Source: Chitinophaga sp. YR627 (lineage in GTDB: Bacteria > Bacteroidota > Bacteroidia > Chitinophagales > Chitinophagaceae). Taken from it: 64,000 nt of DNA. Numbering within the stretch: position 1 is the stretch's first letter; every line of letters begins with the position of its first letter. The stretch is from NCBI RefSeq assembly GCF_900114995.1, contig NZ_FOUX01000001.1:1860001-1924000 (forward strand), given 5' to 3'. Of this stretch, positions 62,054-64,000 are shown one piece after another. The translations under genes and the position numbers were made by a program. Under the pieces are notes generated by a model. That model was given only the letters and a program-made list of their open reading frames with translations. It did not search any database and was not told the origin of the DNA.

Positions 62054-63340
62054 TTAGTCAATATGATGGTTCTTTGGTACGGCTATACGTTGCGCACTGT
62101 AAATACCCGCATGCCCGCTGAAATAATACGCGGTGAAACACGCTACAGCAAAATATAGCACATGAGTTGTGCCAAAAAGTTCGACTCCCATCAGCGTACA
62201 CGCAATGGGAGTATTGGTGGCTCCTGCAAATACGGCAATAAATCCGAGACCTGCAAACAAATCCACCGGTGCGCCCATTAAAACAGCAAGCGTATGACCC
62301 AGGGTTGCGCCGATAAAGAAAAGCGGGGTGACTTCACCACCTTTGAAACCCATGCCGAGTGTGATAGCGGTGAGGAGTAATTTCCAGAGCCATGCCCAGG
62401 AGGAGATATCTTTTGTGGTAAAGGCATTAACGATACTGACGCCATCAGGATCGGGTGTGGTCACTCCCAGTCCGATATAGTCGCGGGTACCCAGCAGATA
62501 GCAGCCGCCGATGACGATCAGACCACCGATGGCGGGTATCAGCCAGGGGATTTTAATCCATGCTTTCGCATAACTTTTGATATTACGCATGCAGGTGGCA
62601 AAGAGGAAGCTGGCCAGACCGAATGCGACACCGCAGGCAATTACTTTGATCAGTAAGATCAGATCGAAGTGAACGAAGTGAAAGGAGATATGATTGCTTT
62701 CAAAAAGTATCTGATAATGTGTATGATGGATCCCCCAGGCGGAACACACGATATCTGCGAATACAGCGGCAATCAGACAGGGGATCAGTGCGTCGTAACG
62801 TATCAGACCGATAGCCAGTACTTCGAGCGCAAATACGGCTCCTGTGAGCGGCGTACCGAATACCGCACCAAAGCCGGCAGCGATACCCGTCATGAGGATG
62901 ATCTTTACGTCTGCGGCAGACAAACGAAACCAGCGGGCCAGCATATGCGCCATACTCCCGCCTATCTGTACTGCCGTACCTTCCCTTCCGGCTGATCCGC
63001 CGAATAAGTGGGTAATAATAGTAGTAGCAATTACCAATGGCGCCATACGGGCAGGGACGCCTCCACCGGGTTGATGGATCTCGTCCATAATAAGGTTATT
63101 ACCTGCTTCTGATTTACCTCCCAGCTTTTTATACAGGAAGTGGATCAATATACCCGCTATGGGCAATAAAAAAAGCAGCCAGCCATGTTGCCAGCGTATT
63201 AATGTTACCTGTTCCAGTAACCAGAGAAATAAAGCGACAAGAGAACCTACAATAAGAGAGACGGGAACAATGATGATTGTCCAGCGGAGAAGCTGGTAAG
63301 CAATAGTCAGTTGTTCAACAGAATGTTTGATATATTTCAT
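62054..63340 (-). CDS. ClC family chloride channel/transporter
   Basis: 428 residues from the ATG at 63340 (MKYIKHS), with the usual 10-12 helices. ClC signature near residue 125: [15 protein letters not shown], where GREGT replaces the usual GREGP and still keeps the gating Glu. The later [20 protein letters not shown] and [12 protein letters not shown] are present. ClC proteins are either Cl-/H+ exchangers or channels and serve acid resistance or volume control. No cystathionine-beta-synthase domain is present. Confidence 0.93.
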   Translation of the reverse strand: MKYIKHSVEQLTIAYQLLRWTIIIVPVSLIVGSLVALFLWLLEQVTLIRWQHGWLLFLLPIAGILIHFLYKKLGGKSEAGNNLIMDEIHQPGGGVPARMAPLVIATTIITHLFGGSAGREGTAVQIGGSMAHMLARWFRLSAADVKIILMTGIAAGFGAVFGTPLTGAVFALEVLAIGLIRYDALIPCLIAAVFADIVCSAWGIHHTHYQILFESNHISFHFVHFDLILLIKVIACGVAFGLASFLFATCMRNIKSYAKAWIKIPWLIPAIGGLIVIGGCYLLGTRDYIGLGVTTPDPDGVSIVNAFTTKDISSWAWLWKLLLTAITLGMGFKGGEVTPLFFIGATLGHTLAVLMGAPVDLFAGLGFIAVFAGATNTPIACTLMGVELFGTTHVLYFAVACFTAYYFSGHAGIYSAQRIAVPKNHHID

Positions 63341-63642
63341 TAGCCTACAAATAAATACAAATTTATCATCTTCCCGATATGCGCAGAAAGATCCATGTTT
63401 ATTTGTAGGCGCCATCAGACTTGCCGGAGATAAGATCAGGGCGAAGACGGTTCTGTGCAGGAAGACACCATTTCCTGTAAAAGGTGATACTGATATAACA
63501 CAAATATACCAGTTACATGTTAAAATTAGTGAAAATATAGTTAAAGAAGGGGGATTTTCAGATTCTCTACAGAATCTTTTGTGAAATTTGTAGTAATTTA
63601 AATAGTATTAACGGTAACATAAAGAATTCACCAGCATCAAAC

Positions 63643-64000
63643 ATGAGATTGTTCTTACTGCTTAGCCTGCAACTGTCGACGTACTGTGTCTATGCTACTG
63701 CTGACACAGCAATTGTGAACGTGAATGCGGATACGACTATCCATCACGCAAATGATGTGCCAACAACATCAGAAAAGGTCATGGAACCTGTTCCGGTTTT
63801 TAACACAAACCTGAACTATAAACGCAACGTTCCCAATTATACGTCCAGACTTGCCGGCATCATCGTCCCAACCGCCATGATCACTTATGGCGCCGTGTCA
63901 TTGACCAGCGGAGGCCTGCGCTCCCTGGACCGTAGCACCAAGAACGAGATCATGGAAGATCATCCGACCTTCCGCACCAGCATCGATGATTATCTGAAAT
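63643..64000 (+). CDS. Phosphatase PAP2 family protein (5' part, cut by window edge)
   Basis: Only the first 119 codons are in the window. A signal peptide (MRLFLLLSLQLSTYCVYATA) opens it, followed by a linker of about 55 residues and then GIIVPTAMITYGAVSL and NEIMEDHPTFRTSIDDYLK, the usual N-terminal lead-in of Bacteroidota PAP2 phosphatases. The catalytic KxxxxxxRP...PSGH...SRxxxxxHxxxD motifs would lie downstream. Such enzymes remove phosphate from lipid phosphates such as undecaprenyl pyrophosphate or lipid A. The 300 bp between it and the ClC gene carries no other gene that I can see. Confidence 0.75.
   Translation, partial: MRLFLLLSLQLSTYCVYATADTAIVNVNADTTIHHANDVPTTSEKVMEPVPVFNTNLNYKRNVPNYTSRLAGIIVPTAMITYGAVSLTSGGLRSLDRSTKNEIMEDHPTFRTSIDDYLK

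Overview
The window looks like the chromosome of a member of the Bacteroidota, most likely a Chitinophagaceae such as Chitinophaga. Supporting signs are the protein set (TonB-dependent receptor, DPP IV-type S9 peptidase, MqnA of the futalosine menaquinone route, YraN, ornithine aminotransferase, DUF6580, many Cys-anchored lipoproteins), several matches to the Bacteroidota -7 promoter element TAnnTTTG, a general lack of Shine-Dalgarno sequences, and mid-40s percent GC. There is no rRNA or tRNA gene, so the genus is an inference. Most of the window is ordinary core and peripheral genes in short, mixed-strand operons.

Layout. 1-10 kb: end of an ABC exporter, two small lipoproteins, MgtC/SapB protein, DUF763 protein, CPA1 Na+/H+ antiporter preceded by a tandem structured RNA leader, a membrane patatin-like lipase and a DJ-1/PfpI protein. 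10-15.3 kb: a long protein with an effector-like N-terminus and a C-terminal OTU-like cysteine-protease signature, endonuclease V, and the paired TIGR03915/TIGR03916 DNA-repair genes. 15.3-16.65 kb: repeat-rich non-coding island and a gene remnant. 16.6-23 kb: DMT exporter, GT-C-like membrane glycosyltransferase, and a divergent four-gene operon (UbiA, DprE1-like, DprE2-like, HAD phosphatase) that matches the polyprenyl-phosphoryl-D-arabinofuranose pathway. 23-29 kb: fatty acid desaturase, an operon of TonB receptor, di-haem peroxidase and a Moco-fold domain, then tyrS with a Tyr-rich leader peptide and terminator. 29.3-30.7 kb: dense dispersed repeats. 30.7-38.4 kb: SDR, AraC regulator, oligopeptide-binding lipoprotein, M1 peptidase, NADP-binding protein, mqnA. 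38.5-50 kb: purB, yraN, manA, DUF6580, lepA, ACBP, rocD, VIT1-like transporter, S9 peptidase. 50-64 kb: BrkB/YihY, AsmA-like protein, GH15 hydrolase convergent with a fused OtsA-OtsB, aldo/keto reductase, MDR oxidoreductase, ClC channel, and the start of a PAP2 phosphatase.

The most interesting items are regulatory or structural. (1) Two tandem copies of a TPP-like three-way-junction RNA followed by an intrinsic terminator lie ahead of the Na+/H+ antiporter, and G-U pairs that work only on the antiporter strand fix the direction. (2) A 35-codon leader peptide with five Tyr codons, including Tyr-Tyr-Tyr, plus a perfect terminator ending 13 nt before tyrS, looks like ribosome-mediated tyrosine attenuation. 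(3) The arabinofuranose-lipid operon is paired with a candidate membrane glycosyltransferase. (4) There is a probable OTU-domain effector. (5) A family of about 170-190 bp hairpin repeats is present in at least seven places; its arms differ between subfamilies but stay mutually complementary, and one copy interrupts a decayed gene duplicate with a short flanking repeat.
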